Source of the DNA: Antonospora locustae
Lineage: Eukaryota; Microsporidia
DNA: 64,000 nucleotides
Direction of reading: 5' to 3'
NCBI GenBank assembly: GCA_007674295.1
Contig: CM017456.1
Coordinates: 62,001 to 126,000 of the forward strand
Below are positions 9,037 through 18,464 of this stretch, piece by piece (positions within the stretch are counted from its first letter, which is position 1; each line of letters begins with the position of its first letter). A model generated the notes under the pieces. The model had not been told where the DNA came from, did no database searches, and saw nothing but the letters and a program-made list of their open reading frames with translations. Position numbers and translations under genes: made by a program.

Positions 9037-9630
9037 ATGTCTTCACGAAAAAACACAAAATGTTCAGAAACATCAGATGCTGAGGACATCAGCAGCACGT
9101 TTGCAACAGATGCAAGTACGTGTGCCACTCAAGCGAGTAGTGCAGACGCCACCAGCGTAGAGAGCGATATGTTTGGTAAGTACAAATCAAAACCAAGTAT
9201 CTTTGCCAAGACTAACGCAAGAGAGAATCAGACAGATGAGGCTCAAGACGTGATGCCTGAGGAGAAGCCAGAAATGCCACCTCCTGACACAGAGAGCCAC
9301 GTAGGCCACGTATTTAAGGAAAAAGGCTTTCTCTTCAAGTTTGCGAACGAGTGGATCGGCATCGGGGAAGGGACCGCAATTATACTGGAGGATGAAGAGA
9401 AGTTGCGCTTTGTCTTTTTAAGAACTGGGCTGAATACGTCTGCACTGAATTTCTGGATTAATTTTGACACAAAAGCACTAGCGGCCGGAAAGTCTGTCAA
9501 GTTTCTAGCACCTGACATTAAGGACGGAGAGGCTCCGGTAGCAGTCTATGCAATCAAATTTGAAGACGACTTACAATCAAGTGCACTGGCTGAAATGCTC
9601 TTGCGATACAATGGTCCAGCAGAATGCTAA
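9037..9630 (+). CDS. Ran-binding-domain protein (RanBP1/NUP2-like)
   Basis: A 197-residue protein with a Ser/Thr/Ala-rich, probably disordered N-terminal half and a C-terminal Ran-binding domain (about residues 90-197). The core 'ANEWIGIGEGTAIIL', 'RFVFLRTGL' and 'ALNFWINFD' correspond to the RanBD beta-barrel that binds Ran-GTP. The disordered first half with a single domain resembles RanBP3 or Nup2/Nup50 more than RanBP1, so a nuclear transport role is likely but the exact ortholog is unclear. It is divergent from HOP2 with 137 bases between starts. Confidence 0.78.
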   Translation: MSSRKNTKCSETSDAEDISSTFATDASTCATQASSADATSVESDMFGKYKSKPSIFAKTNARENQTDEAQDVMPEEKPEMPPPDTESHVGHVFKEKGFLFKFANEWIGIGEGTAIILEDEEKLRFVFLRTGLNTSALNFWINFDTKALAAGKSVKFLAPDIKDGEAPVAVYAIKFEDDLQSSALAEMLLRYNGPAEC

Positions 9631-9871
9631 TCAGAGAGACTCGTTTCTCTCGCGCGCTTCTGTGCTTCCTCCGGAAACACCACATGGTCTGGGTTTTGAT
9701 AATGAAATTATTAATATTAACTTCTATTCTGGGAACATCTTCAGGACTGCGGTCCAGTATCTTCTGAATCAGCATCAGTTCCAGTAAAGAAAACAAAGCA
9801 CTTGCTCTGGAGAACAGATTTAGACATTCTCTTCTCTCTCTACAGAAAGAGGTGTTGGCATACTTCTTCAT
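9554..9871 (-). CDS. Hypothetical 105-residue protein overlapping the RanBD gene
   Basis: An ORF whose ATG at 9871 is preceded by CCCGA, the local start context. It encodes a leucine-rich helical middle ('SLLELMLIQKILDRSP') and a basic stretch with Trp and Cys. The last 77 bases lie antisense to the end of the RanBD gene at 9554-9630. I recognise no family. The start context and charged, helical composition argue for a gene; the antisense overlap argues against. Confidence 0.3.
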   Translation of the reverse strand: MKKYANTSFCRERRECLNLFSRASALFSLLELMLIQKILDRSPEDVPRIEVNINNFIIKTQTMWCFRRKHRSAREKRVSLISILLDHCIARAFQPVHLIVSRLQI

Positions 9872-9990
9872 TCGGGTTCATCTTCCCCCGAAAGTGTTAG
9901 CATCTTCTTTGTTAAGTCGAGAATCATGTTATTGAATTAATAAATAATTCCCTTTGCGGAAATACCTTAAAATCTAGACACTCAAAAAAA

Positions 9991-10000
9991 GTATAAATAG
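9991..10000 (+). promoter_or_regulatory. TATA box of the Cys/Pro-rich secreted protein gene
   Basis: GTATAAATAG lies 22-31 bases before the ATG at 10022. The identical decamer precedes two members of the small GPI-type family (28571-28580 minus strand and 42681-42690), so it marks secreted, probably strongly expressed genes. Confidence 0.65.
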
Positions 10001-10021
10001 CAAGGTGCGCATGACCCTCAC

Positions 10022-11167
10022 ATGAACATCTCAAAGCCTATCGGTTTGTTACTGACTATGGTGGTATCAAGCTTCCAGCACCACCAGTTTGATTCAGGAG
10101 AGACTGTGGTTTTGATCAAGGGCAGATGCGGGGATCACCCTGCGAGTATCTGCAAGAAGAATGGATACGCACCAGTATGGGCAGATGCTTGCAACATTGG
10201 CATTCTGCTTCAGATACTGCGAAATAACTGTGTCGATTCTGCCTTTGTGGGTGGATGGAACGGCCAACCTGCAAACCTTGTTTTGAGATCGAATGGAGCG
10301 CTGGCGCCGTATTGCCGAGTTACAAATGATGCAAACCATGCATTCTGCAAGCTTCCATGTCCGTGTCCACCATACAGACAGGCAGAGACGAAGCCAGTTC
10401 CATGTGTCGAGAAGAAGGTGGTCCCTGTATGCCCAACACCAGCCCCTGTTGCATGTGCAGGTGCCGATGCAACTGCAGCTGTGTATGTTCAGCCACAGCA
10501 ATGTCCACCATCCTCCTATGCAAACGCAGAGGCCATCGCATATGTTCAGCAACCACAGTGGACACCTGGTCCTCCATGCAGACCCTGTATTCCACCAGCA
10601 CCCTGCATGCCTTGCAGACCACCAAGACCGCCCACACTGTGCAAACCGTGCCCAATATTTGCCGCGCACCTTCAGAAGGTGTGCAGTAGGCCTAGAAGAA
10701 TCGGTCGTTGTGGAGACCGAATCTGCAAAGAGGTGAAGGACATTCAGGTTGCGAGGAGCTATGTGTTTTCAAAGTGCCCTCGAAACAAGCGCTGTGACGT
10801 AGAGGTGAAGGTGGAGGACGCAAAGAGAATCAGCGACACTAAGTATGTGATGCTCTCGCAGTACATGGAGAGAAATGCGCCTTACCCGAACATTCTGAAG
10901 TTTCCAGAGAACCTCTCCAAGGTTGCATACTGCGTGCACAAAAAGTTCTGTGTTGAGCCGTGCCTTTATGTTGGTGGAAAATGCTGCGACCAGCTGTTTG
11001 TCTTTCTCAAGGGCCGTCTCTATCACATCAAACTTTCTCTTCGCGAGTTCGCCAGACGAGAGTTTCGCTGCGACTCACTTCACCTTGCAAAGGTAAGGAA
11101 ACATGACATGCGCAAGCTGATTAACCGCGGATTGGCTCGAATTGTGCTCGATGGGACGGTTTTCTAA
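10022..11167 (+). CDS. Cys/Pro-rich secreted protein, candidate spore wall or polar tube component
   Basis: A 381-residue protein with a signal peptide (about residues 1-20), an N-terminal Cys-containing domain (about 25-115) with 'CKKNGYAPVWADAC' and 'SAFVGGWNGQ', a Pro/Cys-rich middle (about 116-215) with repeated C-x2-C and PPxPC motifs, and a basic, Cys-containing C-terminal region. It has no TM tail. Signal peptide, many cysteines and a proline-rich centre are usual in microsporidian polar tube and spore wall proteins, but I cannot match it to a named one. A TATA box at 9991 and the CCCTCAC context before ATG suggest high expression. Confidence 0.75.
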   Translation: MNISKPIGLLLTMVVSSFQHHQFDSGETVVLIKGRCGDHPASICKKNGYAPVWADACNIGILLQILRNNCVDSAFVGGWNGQPANLVLRSNGALAPYCRVTNDANHAFCKLPCPCPPYRQAETKPVPCVEKKVVPVCPTPAPVACAGADATAAVYVQPQQCPPSSYANAEAIAYVQQPQWTPGPPCRPCIPPAPCMPCRPPRPPTLCKPCPIFAAHLQKVCSRPRRIGRCGDRICKEVKDIQVARSYVFSKCPRNKRCDVEVKVEDAKRISDTKYVMLSQYMERNAPYPNILKFPENLSKVAYCVHKKFCVEPCLYVGGKCCDQLFVFLKGRLYHIKLSLREFARREFRCDSLHLAKVRKHDMRKLINRGLARIVLDGTVF

Positions 11168-11259
11168 CTGGAAAACATACGAATAAAGGCTTGTATGATG
11201 TATTCACTCTCAACGTGTTACGCGCCGCTCAAATCAAAACTAAACAAAAGCAAACCCCC

Positions 11260-11808
11260 ATGAAGTGGGAGAAGCTTTTTTGTGCCAACTTAGCGATGGT
11301 CTCCGCGTTTTTTGTCACCGTGCTCCTTCCACAAACAGCATTTGTGCATGCAGTGATCAGAAGCATGCGCAACTGGCAGTCTCTTAAGTGCACAACACCA
11401 AAGGCGCTCGCCTTCTTTCTTCCGTCAAAATGCTTTCTTCTGAACTACACACTTCTGAAGATCATGGAAAGCACAAGTGGGAGAAAGACTGCAAGGAGGG
11501 CACGGAGAGTTGCATCTGACCTGGTTCACAGCAGCTTTCTCACGTTTCTGAGTCTTGTCTGTGCGTACGTATTCAAAGTTGATACAGAGTATCTTTTGAA
11601 GAACCTTGTCTTTGCATCCATGGCAACATATGGAATGGTTTGGTGCAGCCTCATGCAGATGGACACACTGAGCCTTTTCTTCCTCTTCTGTATCATCACT
11701 CTCAATGCTCTTTTGTTTGGATTCACGTTTCTCTACGAGTTTTCTAAGATTCACAGATACATACTTGGGCACTCCGAGAAACTCAGATTCAACATGTTTT
11801 TCAATTAA
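11260..11808 (+). CDS. Multi-pass membrane protein of unknown function
   Basis: A 182-residue protein with about four or five hydrophobic segments (roughly residues 8-28, 42-62, 86-105, 110-130 and 135-165) and a basic loop 'GRKTARRARR' in the middle. I recognise no family. The ATG at 11260 directly follows five C; the frame is open upstream but without another ATG of this quality. It lies downstream of the secreted protein gene in the same direction with 92 bases between. Confidence 0.75.
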   Translation: MKWEKLFCANLAMVSAFFVTVLLPQTAFVHAVIRSMRNWQSLKCTTPKALAFFLPSKCFLLNYTLLKIMESTSGRKTARRARRVASDLVHSSFLTFLSLVCAYVFKVDTEYLLKNLVFASMATYGMVWCSLMQMDTLSLFFLFCIITLNALLFGFTFLYEFSKIHRYILGHSEKLRFNMFFN

Positions 11809-11961
11809 ACATTTCATCTGTGTTTCTGTTGCAGTGCAGTGGTCAGCATGCACCAGCGTTTTAGTTTGTCACCAATGAGCTCATGAAGCTTCGCTTTACA
11901 GGTGTCTTGTCACCAACTATTGGAGCCCTAAAAAGAATATATTTCTATTGAAAGGAGAGAC

Positions 11962-13569
11962 ATGGGACGACTTATTGTAATCAGCAACCGGCTGCCTATA
12001 TCGATCACGCGCACGGACACAGGGTTCAAGTACAAGCAGAACAGCGGGGGGCTTGTAACCGGTCTTAAAGCACTGAAGAAAGAGATCGACTTTCTTTGGA
12101 TTGGAAACATAAGCGGAATGCACTTGACAAACAGCGAAAAGCAGGTTATCGCGGAAGACTGCTGGTCCCAGTTCAAATCAATACCTATATTTATTTCTAA
12201 AAAACTAAACGACGACAGTTACAATGGCTTCTGCAACGCGATTCTCTGGCCGCTTTTGCACTCGCTCACGGACAACGTTGTGTGGTATCCTGCGAAGTAC
12301 CATGCATACAAGAAGTACAACAATGTGTTCAGCAGCAAGGTCTGCGAAATCGCTAGAGACGGCGACCTGATCTGGGTACACGACTATCACCTGATGCTGC
12401 TTCCGAAGCTGATAAAGAACCAATGCAAAAAAAATGTGAAGGTCGGATTCTTTTTACACACGCCGTTTCCATGTCCTGAGATGTTTACGACTCTTCCTGT
12501 TGCAAAGGAAATACTGCAGGGAATTCTGGGCAGCGATGGTATTGGATTTCATCTCTTAGAATATCTTTCAAACTTCATTGACACGTGCAAGTCGCACCTG
12601 AAGCTGAGAGACTTTGAAGACCAGCTCGTGTGCGATGAAAAGGGCAGCTGTACCCATGAGAAACCAGTTGCATGCACTGCGTCGTCAGAAAACAGAGAAT
12701 GCAGAGAAATTTCGCAGCCGTCCACCTCGCACTCAAACACTTCTGTAAATGCAGCAAAAGAAAACACTGTTCCACAAGGTGTGCAGCACAAGGGAATATA
12801 CTACATGCCGAATTTAATAACAATTGGCCATCGAACAGTGCGTCTCAAGGCTGTGCCAATAGGCATAGACCCACAGCTGTTCAAGGACACGCTGTCAAAG
12901 CCGGAAACCAAGGCGCGAATCAGCAAGCTGAAGGAAAGGTTCCGCGGAAAGAAAATTATACTTGGTGTTGACAGAACAGACTACATAAAAGGCATTCCGC
13001 ATAGACTGCTGGCCTTCAACAAGTATATTCAGAGGTACGGCAACGATGCAGTTTTTTTACAGGTGGCCGTGCCAAGCAGAATGGATGTTGTTGAGTACAG
13101 GGCCCTTGTAGAGAGAGTGAAGAAGATGGTTTCCGAAATAAACGGTGGATGTGGAAGTGTGGACGACATGTACTTTTACTTTCTCAACAACTCGGTACCA
13201 TTTGACGAGCTCTGTGCGCTTTACGCAGCAAGCGACGTATGTCTGATAACAAGTATAAGAGACGGGATGAACCTAGTAGCGCTTGAATATATAGCATGCC
13301 AGGAAGAAGGTAGAGGGAGGCTTGTGCTCTCCAAGTTTGCTGGTGCCAGTAGCACGCTGCCTGGATGTATATCAATCAACCCTTGGAATATAAGTCAGGT
13401 TGCCGACAGCCTGAAGGAGTGTCTGAGCATGTGCAAACACGAGATCTGTGAGAGATACGCAATAAACAAAAGGGGTGTTGATACCTTCACAGTGATGCGG
13501 TGGGCAGAACAAAATATAAGAATGCTCTCGTCGCAAGCTGGTGACGAGAGCATTGACAAGGCACCATAA
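11962..13569 (+). CDS. TPS1: Trehalose-6-phosphate synthase (TPS1)
   Basis: A 535-residue GT20 glycosyltransferase that makes trehalose-6-phosphate from UDP-glucose and glucose-6-phosphate. Recognised segments in order: 'VISNRLPISI' at the start, 'WVHDYHLMLLP', 'FLHTPFPCPE', 'GVDRTDYIKGIPHRL' and 'SDVCLITSIRDGMNLVALEY'. Trehalose is a main sugar of microsporidian spores and is linked to osmotic germination. A low-complexity insert rich in Ser, Cys, Glu and Asn (about residues 213-275) sits between the two Rossmann domains, where yeast TPS1 has a short loop. No TPP phosphatase domain is fused. The ATG lies in a GGAGAGAC context. Confidence 0.96.
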   Translation: MGRLIVISNRLPISITRTDTGFKYKQNSGGLVTGLKALKKEIDFLWIGNISGMHLTNSEKQVIAEDCWSQFKSIPIFISKKLNDDSYNGFCNAILWPLLHSLTDNVVWYPAKYHAYKKYNNVFSSKVCEIARDGDLIWVHDYHLMLLPKLIKNQCKKNVKVGFFLHTPFPCPEMFTTLPVAKEILQGILGSDGIGFHLLEYLSNFIDTCKSHLKLRDFEDQLVCDEKGSCTHEKPVACTASSENRECREISQPSTSHSNTSVNAAKENTVPQGVQHKGIYYMPNLITIGHRTVRLKAVPIGIDPQLFKDTLSKPETKARISKLKERFRGKKIILGVDRTDYIKGIPHRLLAFNKYIQRYGNDAVFLQVAVPSRMDVVEYRALVERVKKMVSEINGGCGSVDDMYFYFLNNSVPFDELCALYAASDVCLITSIRDGMNLVALEYIACQEEGRGRLVLSKFAGASSTLPGCISINPWNISQVADSLKECLSMCKHEICERYAINKRGVDTFTVMRWAEQNIRMLSSQAGDESIDKAP

Positions 13570-13606
13570 CACGTGTGCACACAAATAAAATTTTTATGAA
13601 CCACCC

Positions 13607-14266
13607 ATGTTGCTGTGCTATCTTTGCATTTTCCGTTGTCTCATAGTAGAAACAAGCAGGAGCAGACCGTACAGAGAGCTGCGTGAGCTTGAAAAGGACA
13701 CCGCAATGCTTGTTGACTATAAGTATGTGGATCTTGACACCAGAGGAGACTCCGACACAGACGATTACCATGCAGTGAATATGTACAACTACAAGTGCAG
13801 GCTGCGTATAAAAAGCCACAAGGACCCTCAAGACGTGGAAAAGCATGGCCGTATTGTGACCAACTATCTGCTTAAGAAGCAGGAGGAGTCTTTTCTGTTC
13901 ATAGCAGACAGGAGCGAGTACTACCTGTTTTCTGTTTACGACGAGCACGAGCGTGGTGACAAGGCACTTCAGGTTACAATATACGAGGGCAGAAAGAACG
14001 ACCCGCGTATAATGTCATCAGCAGACTCTCACGCGAAAGACATCCACAGAAAGATTCAAGCTGCAATTGATTACTGCAAGAGCATCAGCAACATTCAGAG
14101 ATTTGACATTGCAGAGGACGCTGAATTCAAAAGTTACTACGAAATGATGGGAAAGATTGTGTTCTACTCAGTGGTATTCAAAGTCGTGGCTGTTGTGAGT
14201 ACGTTCTTCTTTTTCAACAAGAAGATAAAAGAGTTTTATCTTTCTAAAAAGATCATCAGCGAGTAG
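13607..14266 (+). CDS. p24/EMP24-like GOLD-domain cargo receptor
   Basis: A 219-residue type I membrane protein: short N-terminal signal peptide, a lumenal beta-rich region (about 25-135) consistent with a GOLD domain, a helical stretch, and one C-terminal TM segment (about 184-203) followed by a lysine-rich cytosolic tail 'NKKIKEFYLSKKIISE'. p24 proteins cycle between ER and Golgi in COPI/COPII vesicles. The lysines sit at -6/-5, not the canonical -4/-3. The layout fits better than the sequence identity. The ATG at 13607 directly follows CCC, 37 bases after TPS1 ends. Confidence 0.6.
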   Translation: MLLCYLCIFRCLIVETSRSRPYRELRELEKDTAMLVDYKYVDLDTRGDSDTDDYHAVNMYNYKCRLRIKSHKDPQDVEKHGRIVTNYLLKKQEESFLFIADRSEYYLFSVYDEHERGDKALQVTIYEGRKNDPRIMSSADSHAKDIHRKIQAAIDYCKSISNIQRFDIAEDAEFKSYYEMMGKIVFYSVVFKVVAVVSTFFFFNKKIKEFYLSKKIISE

Positions 14267-14451
14267 CCTGAATGCGCTTCTCTCTGTCAGCATGGCCAAA
14301 AGCGAGAAGACGTATGGCGAAAGTCCTGTGCCAGTACACAACAAGCGTAAGTGAGTTTCTGTACAAAATCAAGTAGGGCTTATGTCTCAAATGCGTACAA
14401 GCAAGCTTCGCACTTGGCTGCTGATAAAATTGTTAGATTGGCGTGCTTGCC

Positions 14452-14928
14452 CTACTCTGTCGCCCATTCGTGGCTCGAGTGGTATTTTTTTATGTTTTCC
14501 TTCACCTTCCTTGCAAATCTAGTTTTGCTGTTTTCATATTCGTCGCTTGCAACTCTGTTTGCAGGTGACCTTATGTTTGGGTTTGCAAGCAGCTGCTGCA
14601 GTGCGTACAGAACTCTCTCAATTCCAAGACTTGGCTTCCACTTGTCTCCTAAGAGGTCTAGGCAGACAGTTCCATTTTCATACACGTTGGGGTGGTACAC
14701 AGGATGAACAAACTGTGCAACAGGCGGCGTAAATGGGTACGTCTGCTTGAAAAAAAGATATATTCTGAAATACCCGCCTGTATACATGTCAGTACCTGGG
14801 ATGCCACACTCCCATTGCATAATATTGAGCTTGTTATTTTCGCTTACAGGCCGTGCGTACATCATGTATCCACGTGTCTTGCGCATCCCTTTTCGTTCTG
14901 TCAGAAGCCTCTCTGCAGCTGTCGACAT
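14452..14928 (-). CDS. UBC9: SUMO-conjugating enzyme UBC9
   Basis: A 158-residue E2 enzyme. The N-terminal helix 'ERLLTERKGMRK' with its basic residues and 'GFYAKP-like' YMMYARP match UBC9 rather than ubiquitin E2s. HPN is at 79-81 and the catalytic Cys is Cys89 in 'NGTVCLDLL'. It accepts SUMO from the E1 and transfers it to substrates; SUMO itself is encoded at 738-1085. The insertion usually found after the catalytic Cys in UBC9 (an acidic 'NEDQ' loop) is shortened. ATG directly follows CCC. It converges on the p24-like gene. Confidence 0.9.
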   Translation of the reverse strand: MSTAAERLLTERKGMRKTRGYMMYARPVSENNKLNIMQWECGIPGTDMYTGGYFRIYLFFKQTYPFTPPVAQFVHPVYHPNVYENGTVCLDLLGDKWKPSLGIERVLYALQQLLANPNIRSPANRVASDEYENSKTRFARKVKENIKKYHSSHEWATE

Positions 14929-15715
14929 GGGCTACCATTACAGAATACAAAAACAACAGCATATGCGTGTCCAGCATCGTTCAAATTGGCTTCGCTGTTC
15001 ATGTGCAATTTTTCGTCTTACATTGAATCCGTGTGACAATACATTTTGTCAACAGTCGAAGCCCCATGTGGTTACAGGGCTTCCTTATGTGTCCCATATA
15101 CGCAACCGCTAGAATATATGCGAGTAATACAAATACATTCTGAGAAACCACGGTTCTGCAGACATGTGCATTGTGGAAAAGTTCCATTTAATACTGAAAG
15201 ACAAAAAACACTATCTGTACGATCTCTTTCTAGACCCGATTATAGACACACACCGAGACTGTCGGGTGTCCTTTCGTCTTTTGGGAGCCTTGTCACGAGC
15301 AAACATTATTCTTCTGATGGTTTCACACAGCATGGCATTGTTGGCCTCGTTATGTTGCCTCTTCTTACTGTAACAAGACATTACAACAAGCTTCTCTGAA
15401 AAGTCGCCGGGCTCCAATGGTCATGGTTCCTCTGTTGCTCTCTATAGCTGCATATAATACGCGCGTCAACTTGTCAAATAAAAAGTATGTTATATAAAAT
15501 GACTTTGTTCGTAAAGTTATCCTCCATACTACATCTAATGGCGGTAATCAGGAATGTTTTTCATACTAGTTGCACAGGAACACATTGCATGCTGGCTGAT
15601 TATAACAATATGGTCTGAGTGCTTGTCAGTCTGTATATGACAAAGGTACAGATGCCTGAATCATGACCATGTTCCCCACGATAATTTAGAACAAGTAAAC
15701 AAAGAATGTATCCCT
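14929..15715. other. Long intergenic region, only weak ORFs
   Basis: The 787 bases between the divergent UBC9 and the next gene hold no clear gene. A 69-codon plus-strand ORF (15164-15373) ends in a hydrophobic tail, and a 68-codon basic frame runs antisense to it (15211-15417) but starts at TTG. Neither has a C-rich start context directly upstream. TATA-like DNA is seen near 15490 (TATATAAAATG). Confidence 0.4.
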
Positions 15716-16309
15716 ATGGTTGTTCAGAGGTGCAGAGTCTTTCCGGGCTCACGATCTAGTGTTATAAGGCACATACAGAGATCACTGAGACTTACCAGGC
15801 TTGGCGAGGGCGAGAAGTTACATTGCACAGCATCAAACGCGATTTTCACTATATTGTTCTATCACTTAGCACATGTATCATTTTTATTTTTTTTGAAGCT
15901 GGTTTCTAGTATTACTTCAATATCAAAGTGGCTGGGAAAGTTTCTTGTTGTGTCTGCTCTTTTTTTTCCAGTCCTTGTCTTCACATACCTGACCATGGGA
16001 CTTCTCCTGCATTTGTATCTAAGGCCGCAAGTTTCTTTTGGAGAATGTCTCTACATAGCGGTGCTTTCAAACGTATACTCACCCATTCTGTCTGTACTCA
16101 TTGGATTTGGATACATCGGCGGTGGCTTTCTTAGCCTTGTGTGTTTGCTTTTTCTATTTATTGCAAACTGGCTGGCATATTCAAATATCTGCCAAGAAAA
16201 GGGCAACGAGGAGGATGCATTTCGCACAATGGTGGTGTTGATGGTGATTAATGCTGTTTTGATGGTGTCTGTGGTGCTTTTCTTTAATCTTTTGCACGAT
16301 TACAATTAG
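15716..16309 (+). CDS. Polytopic membrane protein, possibly Yip1-like
   Basis: A 197-residue protein with a basic N-terminal region of about 40 residues followed by five hydrophobic segments (about 42-65, 75-100, 108-130, 132-155 and 170-192). The clustering of five helices in the C-terminal part after a soluble start resembles Yip1-domain proteins of ER-Golgi membranes, but the diagnostic motifs are not clear, so the family is a guess. ATG at 15716 follows CCCT. Confidence 0.6.
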   Translation: MVVQRCRVFPGSRSSVIRHIQRSLRLTRLGEGEKLHCTASNAIFTILFYHLAHVSFLFFLKLVSSITSISKWLGKFLVVSALFFPVLVFTYLTMGLLLHLYLRPQVSFGECLYIAVLSNVYSPILSVLIGFGYIGGGFLSLVCLLFLFIANWLAYSNICQEKGNEEDAFRTMVVLMVINAVLMVSVVLFFNLLHDYN

Positions 16310-16698
16310 ACTAAATACGTGTAATTTGTGCTAGAGAGGCATAATGGCTGAAAAGAGCAAATATGATGTTCACAAGTACAATTAGTCTGTTGCATTTCAC
16401 GTACGAAAGCCTCATATGTAAATAAACATCTCTTTCTAGCTCTTATTTTGAGCTGAAAACAAATTTCCCATGTGAAAGACGCCCTGGTATAAACAGCTTA
16501 TCTCACTTACATTCAATTGACATGTGAAACGGTTAAGTGATTTATTGGTATGTGTGCGTACAAGAAATGTCCTCAAGCAAGCAGGAACACTTGAGATCAA
16601 ACGGCAACTAACTCGAATTTTACTACATAAAGAAAAAGGCAAACTCCATTTGCGAAAGACAAACAACAATGATGTTATATAATTTTATATAAACAAGG
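16310..16698. other. Intergenic DNA, nothing recognised
   Basis: A convergent intergenic region of 389 bases. AT-rich, with AATAAA near 16421 that may end the upstream mRNA. A 13-codon ORF at 16343 has no support. Confidence 0.4.
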
Positions 16699-18360
16699 TC
16701 ATTGGCAGTCTTCCGCAGCATGGGGAATGTTATCTTCCTGCGCACGTACAACATCAGCTCCTGTAAGTCTGGCTTTTTTTGCATTTTCATCAACATACGA
16801 TATTTCAGGGCAGTTGCCAACTCCCCCACACATGTCGTACACAACCTGTCCGATATTCACGCACAGCTCGTCTGCTACCATCTGCTTGCGTGCTTCAACA
16901 TGCACTCGTATATAATCCTCAGTCCCAGATGGTCTTACAAAGCCCTTTCCTCTGAACTTTTTTATTAGGTCGTTTATCCTTTTCTGAACACCTTGTGGCT
17001 CAACTACTTCATTTTTGGAGTCCATGATCAGAATGTTCTTGTCCTTGACTCGCACAACAAGATCTTGAGTTGGAAACTCGTCGTACAGCTCGGTGTCAAA
17101 ATCAACAAGTACCTCGTATATCAGAAAATTAGCAAATGCATCTCCTATCGACGGGTCAAACATTTGAGAAAGAACCTGCAACGTCTTTCCCTCCTTCGAG
17201 TTGTTTTCATTTATATGTTTAAGTGCCTTGGGACTGAAATAGCAGCTTCCATGGCCATTTGGCTCAAAGTAGACACCTACATCATAGCCTTTTGCATGTC
17301 TTATGAAATTTTTGACACCAGTCTGGCTGATAGAAACAGGAACCAGCCGCTCTAGCCACTTTACAGCAGCGGTGTTGGAGTAAAATGACAGCACAGCACC
17401 AAGCTTCAGGTCTCCACCTATTTCCTTTAGGAGCCTTGCAAGCAGAGATACAGTGATGCAGCAGAGCTTGTCGCCGTCCAGAAGACTGAAGGGGTCGCCT
17501 TGGAAGTATACTAGCCTGTCTGCATCTCCATCAAAAGACGCAACTATATCAGTGCCACTATGTCCAGGTGGTGCACAACGTTTCCTCTTGACATAGTCTG
17601 CCCCGCACATGTGATTAAGCAGTCCATCTCCATTGATAAGCTCCACATCCAGGCAGTCGTCCATCTTGCCAAATATCTTTTTAATAACACCGTTTGCAGT
17701 GTCAACACGTCTCTTGGGCGTTTTCTTGCTTTTCGAGTCCATATCCACAAGGTCATGCAGTGACCTATAGCATCTGTTCAGATGTTCTATGTACTTTTCC
17801 TTGGGCTCTCGCTCTCCACTCTGGTTACTGCTTCTCACAAGCCAGTGCAGCTGCGGAGTAGATACCTCGCCATAATCGTACACATCTGCGTCAAAGCCCC
17901 TTAGCATTTCTACGATTGTCCTAGTGATGTCCTCTCCGCTTTCTCTCGTATCGCGGCCAATAAGCATTCTCGCAGGAATTCCATTGCTTATGTCTTTCAT
18001 CTGCCCATACTTTTTGTGTATCTTGTTCACAGCTGCATATAATGCAGCATCTTCACAGTTGACAACCTCATCAAACATCTTCTCCCAGGCCTCGTCCAAG
18101 CAATCTCCATTATGATCAACTATCTTTAGCCCGTTATCATGCGAAGGATTGTGCGATGCAGTCACCATGAGACCGATGTACTTTCCTGCAAAAGTAGACG
18201 ATCTGACAAATGCTACCAGAGATGCTCTGCATATGCATCGCCTCAGATCGTCGGACGCACGTCCTCTGTACCCCGCAGTTCCATAAAAATAGTGTGTGGT
18301 GGGTTTTTTCAGAATATCAGGTATGCTAGATATCAACTGTTGAATTTTGCGCCTCAACAT
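16699..18360 (-). CDS. PCM1: Phosphoacetylglucosamine mutase (AGM1/PCM1)
   Basis: A 553-residue alpha-D-phosphohexomutase interconverting GlcNAc-6-P and GlcNAc-1-P on the way to UDP-GlcNAc, the substrate for chitin and N-glycans. Recognised features: 'FYGTAGYRGRA', the phosphoserine loop 'TASHNPSHDNG' (around residue 66), the metal loop 'DGDADRL' (around 275), the sugar loop 'GVYFEPNGHG' and the phosphate loop 'FVRPSGTED'. The double His/Asn pattern and the NGHG motif identify AGM1 rather than PGM. Start at 18360 has CCCC shortly upstream and gives the usual family length; the ORF stays open about 190 bases further up but would overlap the MBOAT gene. Confidence 0.93.
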   Translation of the reverse strand: MLRRKIQQLISSIPDILKKPTTHYFYGTAGYRGRASDDLRRCICRASLVAFVRSSTFAGKYIGLMVTASHNPSHDNGLKIVDHNGDCLDEAWEKMFDEVVNCEDAALYAAVNKIHKKYGQMKDISNGIPARMLIGRDTRESGEDITRTIVEMLRGFDADVYDYGEVSTPQLHWLVRSSNQSGEREPKEKYIEHLNRCYRSLHDLVDMDSKSKKTPKRRVDTANGVIKKIFGKMDDCLDVELINGDGLLNHMCGADYVKRKRCAPPGHSGTDIVASFDGDADRLVYFQGDPFSLLDGDKLCCITVSLLARLLKEIGGDLKLGAVLSFYSNTAAVKWLERLVPVSISQTGVKNFIRHAKGYDVGVYFEPNGHGSCYFSPKALKHINENNSKEGKTLQVLSQMFDPSIGDAFANFLIYEVLVDFDTELYDEFPTQDLVVRVKDKNILIMDSKNEVVEPQGVQKRINDLIKKFRGKGFVRPSGTEDYIRVHVEARKQMVADELCVNIGQVVYDMCGGVGNCPEISYVDENAKKARLTGADVVRAQEDNIPHAAEDCQ

Positions 18361-18464
18361 ACTTAAGGGGTTTTTTTTGTTGGCAATTAAGTCGAAGAGC
18401 TGAGCTGATGTATAGAAGCCAGGAAACTTACATTGTGTCGATAAGTCGTAGAGCACACGTTTAA

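Noticed and set aside
14291..14353. 20-codon ORF ending at CGTAAGTGAG, resembling exon 1 with a splice donor
   Set aside because: Every downstream frame tested runs antisense through UBC9 and no ribosomal protein exon was recognisable.
15164..15417. Overlapping 68-69 codon ORFs on both strands
   Set aside because: Neither has the start context; one starts at TTG. Antisense pairs of this size are expected by chance.
16343..16384. 13-codon ORF starting MAEKSK
   Set aside because: Too short, no promoter and no second exon.
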